Origin: Streptomyces himalayensis subsp. himalayensis
GTDB lineage: Bacteria; Actinomycetota; Actinomycetes; Streptomycetales; Streptomycetaceae
DNA: 64,000 nt
Direction: 5' to 3'
NCBI RefSeq assembly: GCF_013778455.1
Contig: NZ_JACEHE010000019.1
Span: forward strand, 110,083-174,082
The stretch's first letter is position 1. Each line of letters opens with the position of its first letter. Below are positions 8,476-17,016 of the stretch, in pieces. The notes under the pieces are model-generated. The model was not told the origin of the DNA. It did not search any database and worked only from the letters and a program-made list of their open reading frames with translations. The translations under genes and the position numbers were made by a program.

Positions 8476-8850
8476 TCAGCTCTGCTGTCCTGCCATGACT
8501 GTGATGAGCCCGAGTACGACCATGACGGATCCTGTCCAGGTCCACAGCGACGTCCGCTCGTGCAGCACGGTGGCGCTCACCAGCACGATCAGCAGATACC
8601 CCAGGGCGTTGAACGGGTAGGCGATGGACAGCGGCACCCGGGCCAGGGTTGACATCCAGGCCACCGCCGAGACGGCGAACACCGTCAGGCCGAGCACCAC
8701 CCATGGGCTGGTCGCGGCGTGCACGGCGATGGATCCACCCCTGCGCTCGACCTGGGCCGCAGCGGCGCGCATGCCGTGCTTGAGCAGGAGTTGCCCGGCC
8801 GCCGACGAGAAGACGGCGAAGAGCAGCAGCGCAAGACTCGGAAGGGTCAA
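8476..8850 (-). CDS. SMR/EmrE-like small membrane protein, possible lipid-linked sugar flippase
   Basis: About 124 residues with four hydrophobic helices (SLALLLFAVFSSAAGQLLLK; PWVVLGLTVFAVSAVAW; LSIAYPFNALGYLLIVLVSA; SVMVVLGLITVMAG), the size and layout of the small multidrug resistance superfamily. Upstream in-frame codons (to 8994) belong to another frame of the preceding gene. The TTG at 8850 has AGGAGAAAGCCC directly before it, so I use that start. It follows a DPM-synthase-like gene by about 80 bases. In known systems SMR relatives such as ArnE/ArnF flip polyprenyl-phosphate sugars, and I infer a similar role here. Classical drug efflux is the alternative. Confidence 0.7.
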   Translation of the reverse strand: MTLPSLALLLFAVFSSAAGQLLLKHGMRAAAAQVERRGGSIAVHAATSPWVVLGLTVFAVSAVAWMSTLARVPLSIAYPFNALGYLLIVLVSATVLHERTSLWTWTGSVMVVLGLITVMAGQQS

Positions 8851-8932
8851 GGGCTTTCTCCTGACGGGTCGTTCATTGCGGTGCGCGGAGTGGGATTCCG
8901 CCTCGCGTACCGGACGGAGATCGGACGATGCG

Positions 8933-10453
8933 TCAGACGCCTGCCTGGGCCCTGTCGGCAGGGGTGAACTGACGGTTGAGAAGGTCTTGGACATCGATGT
9001 GCTCCCCCGCAATGATCGTCTGTGCCGCATGCGGAGTGAGCGATGCGACGTACTGATAGCCGAAGAGGGTCGGCCTGACGCGGGTCAGCAACCTGGACGC
9101 CACGCCGAGTGTCCGGGCGACGGGCCCGCCGCCGAGGACGGACCAGAAGGGTGCGCCCGTGGTGGTCACGTCGAGGACGTCGTATCCCGCCGCCCTGACC
9201 GTCCGGCGCAGGCTGCCGCGGGTGAAGAAGCGCAGATGCGTCTCATCAAGAATGCCGCGGCGGTCGTAGTCGAAGACCCCGAGCGCGACGCGCAGACGGG
9301 AATACCAGTGGCCGAAGTTGGGCACGGACACCAGCACCTGTCCGCCGGGCCGCAGCACATCCCTGATTTGCGAGAGCAGCCGCTCGGGCCGGGAGAGGTG
9401 TTCGATGACATCCCCGGCGACGACGTAGTCGTACTCCCCGTCGATCTCCTCCGGCAGGCCCGCTTCCAGGTCTGCCAGGACGAAATGTGAGCACCGCTCC
9501 CGTACGCCCGGAACCTCGATGTAGTCAACTCCCGTCACCAGGTGCCCAAGCGCCTGGAGGCGTTCGGCGAACAGTCCGCCGGAACAGCCCAGATCGAGGA
9601 CCCGGCCGGCCGGTAGACCGCGCATCTTCTCGAGAATGACCGAGTGCGACGAGCCGTCGCCTTCCTTGAAGGCGTACGCGGCCGGTTTGGGAATCCACGA
9701 GCAGGTGCCGAAACCCTTGAGGGCGAGCCGGTACTCCAGGACGTCCTTCATGACGTCCTTGGCGTAGCGCATCCCGTTGACGTAACAGATCTCGTCGCCG
9801 TAGTAGGTGGGGATGGGGATCTCCTTGATCCGCATCCCCGCATGGAGCAGCTGGACGATGATCTGGGTGTCGAAGTCGAAGTCGTCGGTGTTCCGGTCCA
9901 CCGGCAGCCTGCGCAGCGCATCGACGCTGTAGGCACGGTAACCGGAGTGGAATTCCGTGAGATCCGACCCGAGCAGCCGGTTCTCGCAGCGGGTGAGGAT
10001 GCGGTTGCCGAGCCACTTGTACATCGGCATGCCGCCCTTGAGAGCGCCTTTGGAGTCCATCATCCGCGACCCGAACACGGCCTCGCACTCACCGCGTTCA
10101 ATGGGCGCAACCATTTCCGGAAGCAGTTCGGGGGCGTACTGGCCGTCGCCGTGCAGCAGCACCACGATGTCCAGGCCCCGCTCCATGGCCAGTGCGTAGC
10201 CGGCCTTCTGATTTCCGCCGTAGCCCAGGTTCTTGGTGTGCCGCATGACGACACTCTTCGGCCTGCCCTCGAGCTGTGACCAGCGGCAGCCGGCAGTGAA
10301 GGTCCCATCGTGGCTGGCGTCGTCGAGAATGAGGATCTCGGCGATGCGCGACCTGAAGCCGGCGGGGATACGGTCGAGGGTCTTCTCCAGGGTCGACTCG
10401 GCGTTGTACGCGACGACCAGGATGCCGATCCTGGGAGCCGGATTTTCCGTCAC
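8933..10453 (-). CDS. DPM-synthase-like GT2 fused to SAM methyltransferase
   Basis: A 506-residue two-domain cytoplasmic protein. Residues 1 to about 235 are a GT2 of the dolichol-phosphate-mannose synthase type: GILVVAYNAESTLEKTL, LILDDASHDGT, DIVVLLHGDGQYAPELLPEM and FHSGYRAYSVDALR. Residues of about 270-430 are a class I methyltransferase with motif I GRVLDLGCSGGLFAERLQAL and VVAGDVIEHLSRPERLL. The likely job is to load a sugar onto polyprenyl phosphate. The methyl acceptor is unknown. The GTG start is preceded by GATGGGGAATCACCC. A GT-C gene scar precedes it and the SMR gene follows, so it belonged to a three-gene module whose first gene was lost here. Confidence 0.88.
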   Translation of the reverse strand: MTENPAPRIGILVVAYNAESTLEKTLDRIPAGFRSRIAEILILDDASHDGTFTAGCRWSQLEGRPKSVVMRHTKNLGYGGNQKAGYALAMERGLDIVVLLHGDGQYAPELLPEMVAPIERGECEAVFGSRMMDSKGALKGGMPMYKWLGNRILTRCENRLLGSDLTEFHSGYRAYSVDALRRLPVDRNTDDFDFDTQIIVQLLHAGMRIKEIPIPTYYGDEICYVNGMRYAKDVMKDVLEYRLALKGFGTCSWIPKPAAYAFKEGDGSSHSVILEKMRGLPAGRVLDLGCSGGLFAERLQALGHLVTGVDYIEVPGVRERCSHFVLADLEAGLPEEIDGEYDYVVAGDVIEHLSRPERLLSQIRDVLRPGGQVLVSVPNFGHWYSRLRVALGVFDYDRRGILDETHLRFFTRGSLRRTVRAAGYDVLDVTTTGAPFWSVLGGGPVARTLGVASRLLTRVRPTLFGYQYVASLTPHAAQTIIAGEHIDVQDLLNRQFTPADRAQAGV

Positions 10454-10485
10454 GGGTGATTCCCCATCTTCGCTTTGGACACGTT

Positions 10486-10739
10486 CATTTAGCCGAGTGG
10501 TCGGCGAGGTCGGAGGTCCTTCCGGAACGGGGGCGCCCCCACCTTCTTCAATTCACGAAGGTGGTTAGCGTCCGCGGTCCGCGGGCGGACGAGGAGCTTG
10601 TACATGCCGCTGGCGATGCCCACGGTGAGGACTGCCCATCCGTCGCCAGCGCGACTGCGATGACCGCTTGCCCGCTTCGTACGGCCGATAGATAAGACCA
10701 CGTTCGCATTCTCATGCCCATGGACCAGGAACGTAGCAC
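10486..10739 (-). pseudogene. Internally deleted GT-C membrane glycosyltransferase (copy A)
   Basis: Minus-strand remnant whose first about 30 codons (MGMRMRTWSYLSAVRSGQAV) match the N-terminus of the intact protein at 15739-16998 (MGMSMRALSDSRAMRRGQVV). After a large deletion the rest matches its last 50 residues (GIASGMYKLLVRPRTADANH; ELKKVGAP), finishing with DLADHSAK and a stop at 10486, against ELADHSAK in the intact copy. The two parts are in different frames, and another frameshift lies before DLADHSAK. About 1 kb of the original gene is gone. Confidence 0.88.
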
Positions 10740-10742
10740 CGA

Positions 10743-10925
10743 AGAGACGATTCAGAACTACGGCTCCCTCTCACGATGAAAATACTTATGCGCTCCACGA
10801 GTCCAATGAGATACGTCACGCCAGCACCCCTCGCACCACTGCGGTAGGAAATCACTTTCGGGAATCACCCAGAAGGTGCACAGCCCGCGTAATCCTGATG
10901 CCCCATCGTCGTTCTCTACCTGAGC
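10743..10925 (-). promoter_or_regulatory. Leader duplicated upstream of GT-C copies A and B
   Basis: This stretch resembles 17017-17200, upstream of the intact GT-C gene. Examples are GATGAAAATACTTATGCG against GATGAACATACTTAAGCG, and GGTAGGAAATCACTTTC against GGTAGGCAAATCACTTTC. The duplicated unit therefore included its promoter and leader. It now reads into a dead gene and then the GT2/methyltransferase gene, so it may still drive the latter. No -10/-35 was assigned. Confidence 0.55.
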
Positions 10926-10976
10926 GCGGATCGCTGAGCAGATCCATACAGCCGCTTCCGGGCCAAGTACACCTCG

Positions 10977-11135
10977 TTGGGGTGGACCTGCTCCTGCACC
11001 GCCTGGGCAGGAGCGTGCAAGTGCCCTCACGGCACGACCTTCGTCCACGTGACCGCCGACACGGTCCGGCTCTCGCCGGCCGCTGCCGCATTGGTGCGCC
11101 ACAAGTGCGGACAGCGCACCCCCCCTGATCTAGCT
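10977..11135 (+). other. Possible Cys-rich coding fragment of unknown origin
   Basis: A plus-strand frame beginning with TTG encodes a short segment with a CxC pair, then CKCPHGTTFVHVTADTVRLS and a later Cys, a pattern suggesting a small zinc-binding piece. The frame runs on into antisense of the next gene, no ribosome binding site is visible, and I recognise no family. The rest of 10926-11198 holds nothing I can name. Confidence 0.2.
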
Positions 11136-11198
11136 GCGCCCGGTCGCCCGAGGCGCCTGCCGTGCCCCTCTCCCAGGCAGGGGCCAGCTGCCGCCGCC

Positions 11199-12821
11199 TC
11201 ACCGCCGCACGTAACGCAGCACCTTCCCCAGCGGCCGTCGGACGGGTGCCGGGACGCGGATCCGCTGCCTCAGCGCGACCCGCCCCGGAACATCGCTCAG
11301 CCGGTGGTAGAACTCACCGATGTCGATGGCGAGTTGGCGGCTCGCCGTCCAGTACGGGATGACCGTGCGGGTGGGCGTGCCCACCTGAACCGCCTGTCCG
11401 GCAAGCGGCTGGCTCTTCCAGTCGCCGCGGAGCGCCGCACTGCGGCCGAGTCCCAGGAACTGGAAGAACGCGGAGACGTCGTGCACGCCCCGCTCCAGGG
11501 GACCGCCTCCGGCCGCGGTGAGCGGATCGATCCGCATGGTTCCGGACACCACGGGCTTCTTCCTGCCGCGACCCGCGTCTTCGAGACGGACCCCGAAGTC
11601 CGATTCGGGATACCAGCCGATGTGCTGTCCCCGGTGTGAAAGCCGGATTTCGCCGTAGGCGGCATTCAGGGGGTCGCCCGCCTCCCACTCCTCCGCACCG
11701 GGGAGTCCCTCGGTGAGCGCCGGATCGAGCAGCAGCCGTCCCCGGCGTTCGACGAGCGTCAGGGGCTTGCCGTCGGCATGGACGAGATGCAGCCGCACCG
11801 GCGCGGTGAGTGCCCCTTCATGCCAGCGGGGCCTGCCGAGTTCGGCACGGGGCGCCATCTGCTTGGTGCGGCCGGCCAGGAGGCACAGCGCGTCGAGACG
11901 CCCCTGCTCCAGCAAGTGCCCCCTCAGGCGCGCCACCGCGGGAAGGCCGGCAAGGACCGACGGGGGGAACTCCTCAAGGACGAGCTTCCGTACGGCCTCG
12001 TAGCGCTCCTCGATCTGCCGGTGGCTGCTCAGTGCGTAGGGCTCGGACACCTGACGGAGGATCTCCACCCGGTACGTGCGGCGCAGCATCTTGTCCTGCA
12101 CCGGTCCGGGCCGCGTATGGGCCTTGACGGTCTGGACGACCTTCCGCAGATAGCCGAAGTACTCGTCGACGACGAGCCCTCTGCTGCTCGTGTTCTTGCC
12201 GTCCTCGCGGCGCATCCAGTAGTAGCAGGGATAGTCGCCCACGACCGATACGCAGTTCGCCACCGAATAGGCGTGAGCCATGAAGAGCTGGTCCTCGAGC
12301 CGGCACCGCCCCTCCGGGAACCTGATCTCGTTCTCGAGCAGGAACTCCCGCCGGAACATCTTGTGAGGGGTCAGGCTTTCGAACAGCGTGTGGGTCTCGA
12401 CGGTGCACCTGTCGATGGTGCGGGCGAAGACGTTGCTGGACCCCGCCATGGTGCCCGCCGTCTTGCCGAGGACGATGTCGGATCCGTTGCGCTTGCCGAG
12501 TGCGTAGAGCCGTTCCAGCGCCTCGAGGCCCAGTTCGTCGTCCTGGTCGACGAACTGCACGTACTCGCCGCGGCTCATCCGGGCGCCGACGTTCCTCGGC
12601 TTGCCCGGCCAGCCGGAGTTCTCCTGGTGGTGGACGCGCACATGAGGGTGGCGTTCCGCGAGCCGGTCGAGGCGCTCCGCCGAGTCGTCGGTGGAGCCGT
12701 CGTCGACGTAGACGACCTCGTACGCGTCCGGGCCGATGCTCTGCCGAAGAAGCGTTTCCGCACACTTCTCGATATAGGGGCCCGCGTTGTAGACGGGTAC
12801 AACGACGCTGACTTTGAGCAT
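11199..12821 (-). CDS. GT2 glycosyltransferase with C-terminal accessory domain
   Basis: A 540-residue cytoplasmic glycosyltransferase. The GT-A domain occupies about residues 1-230 with VSVVVPVYNAGPYIEKC, VYVDDGSTDD, NSGWPGKPRNVGARMSRGEY and the metal-binding FVDQDDE. SLTPHKMFRREFL and RLEDQLFMAHAY are typical of teichoic-acid decorating GT2s of the TarS/TarP type. The remaining 300 residues form a beta-rich accessory region (GTMRIDPLTAAGGGPLERGV). It shares this layout with the 660-residue enzyme encoded 42 bases upstream, and both probably follow rmlC in one transcript. Sugar and acceptor are unknown. Rhamnosyl transfer is a reasonable guess from context. Confidence 0.85.
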   Translation of the reverse strand: MLKVSVVVPVYNAGPYIEKCAETLLRQSIGPDAYEVVYVDDGSTDDSAERLDRLAERHPHVRVHHQENSGWPGKPRNVGARMSRGEYVQFVDQDDELGLEALERLYALGKRNGSDIVLGKTAGTMAGSSNVFARTIDRCTVETHTLFESLTPHKMFRREFLLENEIRFPEGRCRLEDQLFMAHAYSVANCVSVVGDYPCYYWMRREDGKNTSSRGLVVDEYFGYLRKVVQTVKAHTRPGPVQDKMLRRTYRVEILRQVSEPYALSSHRQIEERYEAVRKLVLEEFPPSVLAGLPAVARLRGHLLEQGRLDALCLLAGRTKQMAPRAELGRPRWHEGALTAPVRLHLVHADGKPLTLVERRGRLLLDPALTEGLPGAEEWEAGDPLNAAYGEIRLSHRGQHIGWYPESDFGVRLEDAGRGRKKPVVSGTMRIDPLTAAGGGPLERGVHDVSAFFQFLGLGRSAALRGDWKSQPLAGQAVQVGTPTRTVIPYWTASRQLAIDIGEFYHRLSDVPGRVALRQRIRVPAPVRRPLGKVLRYVRR

Positions 12822-12863
12822 GGGAACCTCGTGGTCGGTGTGTGGTGGAGCCCAGGGCGGTAC

Positions 12864-14846
12864 TCAGCGGGCAGTGAGCCGCTGCGCCCTGCGCATCGCC
12901 CGCCGGAGCAGACCGGGCCGCGGCTTACGGGGAGGCGGTACGGGATGCTGGGCGGCGCCTTCGTGCGGGCGACGCAGGCAGAACGCGCCTCCGGGGCCGA
13001 CGATCAGGACGAGGGGGAGCCGGGTGCGACGCTCCGGCTCGTCACACAGGCTCAGCTCCAGCCGCCAGTCCCCCTCGGCGAGTTCCGGGTCGGAGAGCCC
13101 GGCGCGCAGCACCGACCCGGAGCGTCCTTCGGCGGCGGTCACCACCGCGCGGGCCGTCACCGTGCGCTCCGCGCCCGCGTTCCCGGACAGGTGGAGCAGT
13201 GCCTCGGCCTCCTCGGCGACCTGCACCGGCAGGTGCGCCACCAGATCCGCGCCGTCCACGCGCACCTCCCGGACGCCGAGGTCCGCGAGGTCGTACGCGA
13301 ATCGCGAGGTCGCCTGGCCGACGTCCAGCGACAGATTGCCGTGGGGTTCGGTCCAGTACGGCAGGACGAGCCGCGCGGGCTCGCCGAGGAAGGCGGCGCG
13401 GCGGCCCGCCCGGGCGGCCTCGCTGCGCACGGCGCCCAGGCGGGTCTCCTTGGTCCAGCCGCAGATATGGATCCGTACGAAGACGTCCCAGATGCCGCGC
13501 GTCAGCGGCGCGCCGCCCGCCGCGGACTGCGGGTCGATCGTGGCTGTCGCACGCAGCACCAGCCTGAACCGGTCCGCCTCCTGGCCGTCCATGCGCTGCC
13601 TGGTGAACTCGACGGGCTGGTAGAACTCGGCGGCCGTGGAGCGTTCCCGTACCACCAGATCGATCTTCGTCTTGCCGGTACGGGCGGACATGTCGGCGTC
13701 CTGCAGCGCCACGACGTCCCGGCCCGCCGTCTCGATCGGGATGTCGAGCAGGCCCTCCTCGCCCTTGTGCAGGAACGTCATCGGCTCCTTGCTGACGCGC
13801 ATCTCGCCGGTGAAAGCGAGTCGGAGCGTGCCGCCTTCCCACTCCAGGCCGGTCAGTTCGGCGCCCGGCCTGATGTCCTTCTCCCACCGGGCGAGCGCCT
13901 CGATGTCCGGGTAGCGGTCCGCCTTGATCAGCGCGCCGACGACCTGCTGCGTGGGCAGCATCCCCGTCATGACGCCGGGCCCGAAGCGCTCCACGGCCAC
14001 CTTGTGGATCTCGCGGAACATCTCGTGCCGGTAGTCCTCCGGCCAGCCGAGCAGCCGGCCGCCGCGCATCCGCTCGATCATCTCGTTGCGGAACCAGCGG
14101 CGGTACAGCCTGTCCCGCAGTGGTCCGGGCTCGGTGTACTTCTCGACGACGTCGAGGGCCTCCCGCAGGTTGCGGAAGTAGCCCACCGGGTCGATGCGCT
14201 GGAAACCGGCGTTGGAGGCGTCCTCGCGCTTGACGTGGTAGTAGCAGACGTAGTCGCTGAGGACAGCGACGCTGCCCGCGGTGAGATACGCCTCGGTGAC
14301 GAAGACATGGTCCTCGAGCCGCCGCCGCCCCTCCGGGAAACGCAGCCGGCGCTCGTCCAGGAACGACCGGCGGAACATCTTGTGCGGGGTGAGGCTGTCG
14401 ATCAGCGGGGCGTTCATGACGTCGGCCCGGGGCCGGTTCACGCGGAACAGCTCCAGCGGTACGGGGCGGCCCTTGCCGGCCATCTTCCCGATGACGACGT
14501 CCGCTTGGTGCTCGACGCCGTACGCGTACATCCGCTCGAGCGCCTCGTCCCCCAGCCAGTCGTCGTTGTCGACGAACATGACGAACTCGCCGCGCGCCGC
14601 CTCGATACCCACGTTGCGGGGCTTGCCCGACCACCCGGAGTTCTCCTGGTGGAGGACGCGCATATGCGGGTGCCGGGCGGCGAGTTCGTCGAGGCGGGTC
14701 GGGGTCTCGTCCGTGGAGCCGTCGTCCACGAAGACCGCTTCGTACTCGTCGTCAGGGAGGCTCTGACGCAGCAGCGAGGCGATGCAGTCCTCGATGTACG
14801 GGCCCGGGTTGTAGACGGGGACGACGACGCTGACCTTGACCGTCAT
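12864..14846 (-). CDS. GT2 glycosyltransferase, long form with C-terminal accessory domains
   Basis: A 660-residue protein. The N-terminal GT-A domain has VSVVVPVYNPGPYIEDCIAS, VFVDDGSTDETPTRLDEL, NSGWSGKPRNVGIEAARGEF and FVDNDDW. SLTPHKMFRRSFLDE and RLEDHVFVTEAYL follow. From about residue 330 there are two beta-rich segments, the first beginning WEKDIRPGAELTGLEWEGG. A degenerate copy of that segment lies at 2737-2945. The gene starts 3 bases after the rmlC stop, so the two are coupled. Likely role: adding residues to a wall glycopolymer from a nucleotide sugar. Specificity cannot be read from the sequence. Confidence 0.85.
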   Translation of the reverse strand: MTVKVSVVVPVYNPGPYIEDCIASLLRQSLPDDEYEAVFVDDGSTDETPTRLDELAARHPHMRVLHQENSGWSGKPRNVGIEAARGEFVMFVDNDDWLGDEALERMYAYGVEHQADVVIGKMAGKGRPVPLELFRVNRPRADVMNAPLIDSLTPHKMFRRSFLDERRLRFPEGRRRLEDHVFVTEAYLTAGSVAVLSDYVCYYHVKREDASNAGFQRIDPVGYFRNLREALDVVEKYTEPGPLRDRLYRRWFRNEMIERMRGGRLLGWPEDYRHEMFREIHKVAVERFGPGVMTGMLPTQQVVGALIKADRYPDIEALARWEKDIRPGAELTGLEWEGGTLRLAFTGEMRVSKEPMTFLHKGEEGLLDIPIETAGRDVVALQDADMSARTGKTKIDLVVRERSTAAEFYQPVEFTRQRMDGQEADRFRLVLRATATIDPQSAAGGAPLTRGIWDVFVRIHICGWTKETRLGAVRSEAARAGRRAAFLGEPARLVLPYWTEPHGNLSLDVGQATSRFAYDLADLGVREVRVDGADLVAHLPVQVAEEAEALLHLSGNAGAERTVTARAVVTAAEGRSGSVLRAGLSDPELAEGDWRLELSLCDEPERRTRLPLVLIVGPGGAFCLRRPHEGAAQHPVPPPRKPRPGLLRRAMRRAQRLTAR

Positions 14847-14849
14847 GTC

Positions 14850-15458
14850 TCACCATCCGAGCAGTGCGGGACTGTGGCTGGCGTACATCGCCAGGCAGTC
14901 CTCGTAGCGCGGCAGCAGCCCAGCCCGCTCGGCCTCGGCGAGGGTGGGCGCCTCGGCGTCCTTCGCGGAGAGGAGGGGTTCGAACACCTCGGGCCAGGCG
15001 ATGCCGAGCTGTTCGTCGAGCGGGTGGATGCCGTGCTCGCGGCTCGGCGTGTACGGGGTCGAGCAGAGGTACACCACCGTCGCCTCGTCGCTCAGTGCCA
15101 TGAAGGCGTGGCCGAGGCCCTCCGCGAGGAACACGCTGCGGTGGTCCACGTCGTCGAGGCGTACGGCCTCCCACTGTTTGTACGTGGGCGAGCCGACGCG
15201 GATGTCGACGATCACGTCGAGCACCACTCCGCGCACGCACTTCACGTACTTCGCCTGGCTGGGCGGGACGTCGGCGTAGTGGATGCCACGCAGCACGCCC
15301 CTGCGTGAGACAGAGCAGTTGGCCTGGGCGAGGCTCAGGGACCGTCCCGCGCCCTCATGGAACGGGCCTTCCTTGAACCACTCGTGGAAGGCGCCGCGCT
15401 CGTCCGGGAACACCCTGGGCTCCCACGCCCACGCACCCTCGATCGTCAGTGGACGCAT
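14850..15458 (-). CDS. rmlC: dTDP-4-dehydrorhamnose 3,5-epimerase
   Basis: A 202-residue cupin epimerase. Visible family elements are WFKEGPFHEG, SVSRRGVLRGIHYADVPPSQ (catalytic His in RGIHY), KYVKCVRGVVLDVIVDIRVG, FLAEGLGHAFMAL and YLCSTPYTPSREHGI, ending LGIAWP. GIHY instead of the usual GLHxQ and GIHPLDEQLGIAWP instead of G(V/I)RWxDP variants are mild deviations. GAGAGG about 9 bases before the ATG supports the start. It completes the rmlABD set encoded at 1-2664 but heads a separate minus-strand operon with two GT2 genes. Confidence 0.9.
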   Translation of the reverse strand: MRPLTIEGAWAWEPRVFPDERGAFHEWFKEGPFHEGAGRSLSLAQANCSVSRRGVLRGIHYADVPPSQAKYVKCVRGVVLDVIVDIRVGSPTYKQWEAVRLDDVDHRSVFLAEGLGHAFMALSDEATVVYLCSTPYTPSREHGIHPLDEQLGIAWPEVFEPLLSAKDAEAPTLAEAERAGLLPRYEDCLAMYASHSPALLGW

Positions 15459-15558
15459 CTGAGCAGACCTCTCATTTCGCCATATTGACCAATACCTACA
15501 ACTGGGAAGCCGTACGAGAGGTTGCGGGGCGGCGGGTGCCCGAGCGGAACGTGTGTCC

Positions 15559-15705
15559 TCAGCTCTGCTGCCCCGCCATGACCGTGATGAGCCCGAGTAC
15601 GACCATGAACGATCGCGTCCAGGTCCACAGCGATGTCCGCAGGGTCGACTCGGCGTTGTACGCGACGACCAGGATGCCGATCCTGGGAGCCGGGGTCTGC
15701 GTCAC
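15559..15705 (-). pseudogene. In-frame deletion scar fusing GT2 start to SMR end (copy B)
   Basis: A 48-codon frame starting with GTG: 22 residues match the N-terminus of the GT2/methyltransferase at 8933-10453 (TPAPRIGILVVAYNAESTL). It then continues in frame into the last 26 residues of the SMR protein at 8476-8850 (RTSLWTWTRSFMVVLGLITV; MAGQQS). A single deletion of about 1.8 kb within a copy of the two-gene segment explains it. The frame is preserved, so a 48-residue peptide with one hydrophobic segment could still be made. Whether it is translated or functional is unknown. Confidence 0.9.
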
Positions 15706-15738
15706 GGGGTAGTTCCTCATCTTCGCTTGGAAATATGC

Positions 15739-16998
15739 TTACTTGGCCGAGTGGTCGGCGAGTTCGGAGGCTCTCTCGGAACGGGGGGCACCGATCTTCG
15801 TCAGTGCTTGGAGGTGGTTCCCGGCTGTGGCGCCCGGGCGGATGAGAAGCCTGTACATGCCGCTGGCGATGCCCGCCGCGAGGACGGCCCAGCCGAATGC
15901 GCCGAGCAACAGCGTCTCCCTGCTCCAGATCACGATGGAGCCTCCCGTGTAGGCGAGGTAGGCAACGACTCCGACGACTGCGTTGTAGGCAAGGCCTGCC
16001 CACATGCCACTGACACACAGTCCGACGACGGCCCAGGACAGGTAGTGGGCACCGGAGGCCGTGGACAGCAGCAGGAGAAGTGCCAAGGTCAGCCCCACAA
16101 CGACCGGGGCCCCGTCCGGACGCAGCCAGGCCAGCCAGACGCCGACGGCGACGCAGAGCAGCACGAAGAGGAGGTGGCCCGGGCCTTTGGCGAAAGCGAT
16201 GGCCGGTTCCGGCACATCGAGCCAGTCGGCGAACCTGATAAGGCCCCAAAGGCGATAACGGCTGCCTTCGTAGTTCAGGACGTTGTCCTTTAGGGCACCC
16301 GGCACTGTCAGAAGGACAGGCCCCCAGACGAGCGTCATCAACCCGGCGAGCCCCGCGCTGAAACGGACCAGCACGCGCTGTCCGCCGCGCGCGGCCACGA
16401 CCAGGAGGACGGGGATCGCCACGACGGGGATGAACTTCACACTCACCGACAGCGCGGCGACCAGTCCCGCGGCCAAGGGCCGCTTCCGGTCCGCAAGCAG
16501 GTAAGCCGCGGCCAGCGCGAACATGACCGCGACAGGGTCGGTGTTCCCGTGATACCCGGATACACAGACCAGGATCGGGCTGAGGGCCACGGTCCACGCG
16601 CAGACCACCGCAGTGTGAACACGGGCGCGTTGCCTGACAATTTCAAAGACGAGCACTACGGAGACTGCATCGGCAAGCGTCGCTGGCAAGCGAATGAGCA
16701 CCAGAAAGGGGATCCCCATTCGCTCGAGTTCACTCATCCCGAGCAGCATCCACCCCGCCAGCGGCGGATGGTTATAGACGGGAAGCCCATGCAGCGGCTG
16801 CTCGTAGACACGAATGGGACCGAACTGTTCGATTGCCCTCGCGAATCCGTGGAAGATATCAACGTCTGCTCTCCCGTGCGTCGTGAGGAGGAAGAACAGT
16901 CTGATCGCGAGACAGATCACTACCGCGACGGCGACGGCGACAACTTGCCCCCTCCGCATGGCCCGTGAATCAGACAACGCTCGCATACTCATGCCCAT
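15739..16998 (-). CDS. GT-C type membrane glycosyltransferase (copy B)
   Basis: About 419 residues with roughly ten to eleven transmembrane segments. Near residues 35-85 it has HGRADVDIFHGFARAIEQFG and VYNHPPLAGWMLLGMSELER, the acidic first-loop and YNHPP pattern of GT-C enzymes that use polyprenyl-phosphate sugars. It is nearly collinear with copy C at 6369 and with the scar at 10486-10739. I chose ATG 16998 (MGMSMRAL) because similarity between the copies begins there. A GTG six codons upstream (17016) is possible. A fused scar of the next two module genes follows. It may now depend on the GT2 and SMR proteins encoded by copy A. Confidence 0.78.
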   Translation of the reverse strand: MGMSMRALSDSRAMRRGQVVAVAVAVVICLAIRLFFLLTTHGRADVDIFHGFARAIEQFGPIRVYEQPLHGLPVYNHPPLAGWMLLGMSELERMGIPFLVLIRLPATLADAVSVVLVFEIVRQRARVHTAVVCAWTVALSPILVCVSGYHGNTDPVAVMFALAAAYLLADRKRPLAAGLVAALSVSVKFIPVVAIPVLLVVAARGGQRVLVRFSAGLAGLMTLVWGPVLLTVPGALKDNVLNYEGSRYRLWGLIRFADWLDVPEPAIAFAKGPGHLLFVLLCVAVGVWLAWLRPDGAPVVVGLTLALLLLLSTASGAHYLSWAVVGLCVSGMWAGLAYNAVVGVVAYLAYTGGSIVIWSRETLLLGAFGWAVLAAGIASGMYRLLIRPGATAGNHLQALTKIGAPRSERASELADHSAK

Positions 16999-17016
16999 GG
17001 ATGAGGAACGTAGCAC

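Noticed and set aside
11778..15308. A 1176-codon plus-strand frame across both GT2 genes and rmlC
   Set aside because: It lies antisense to three genes with clear motifs, so it is a shadow.
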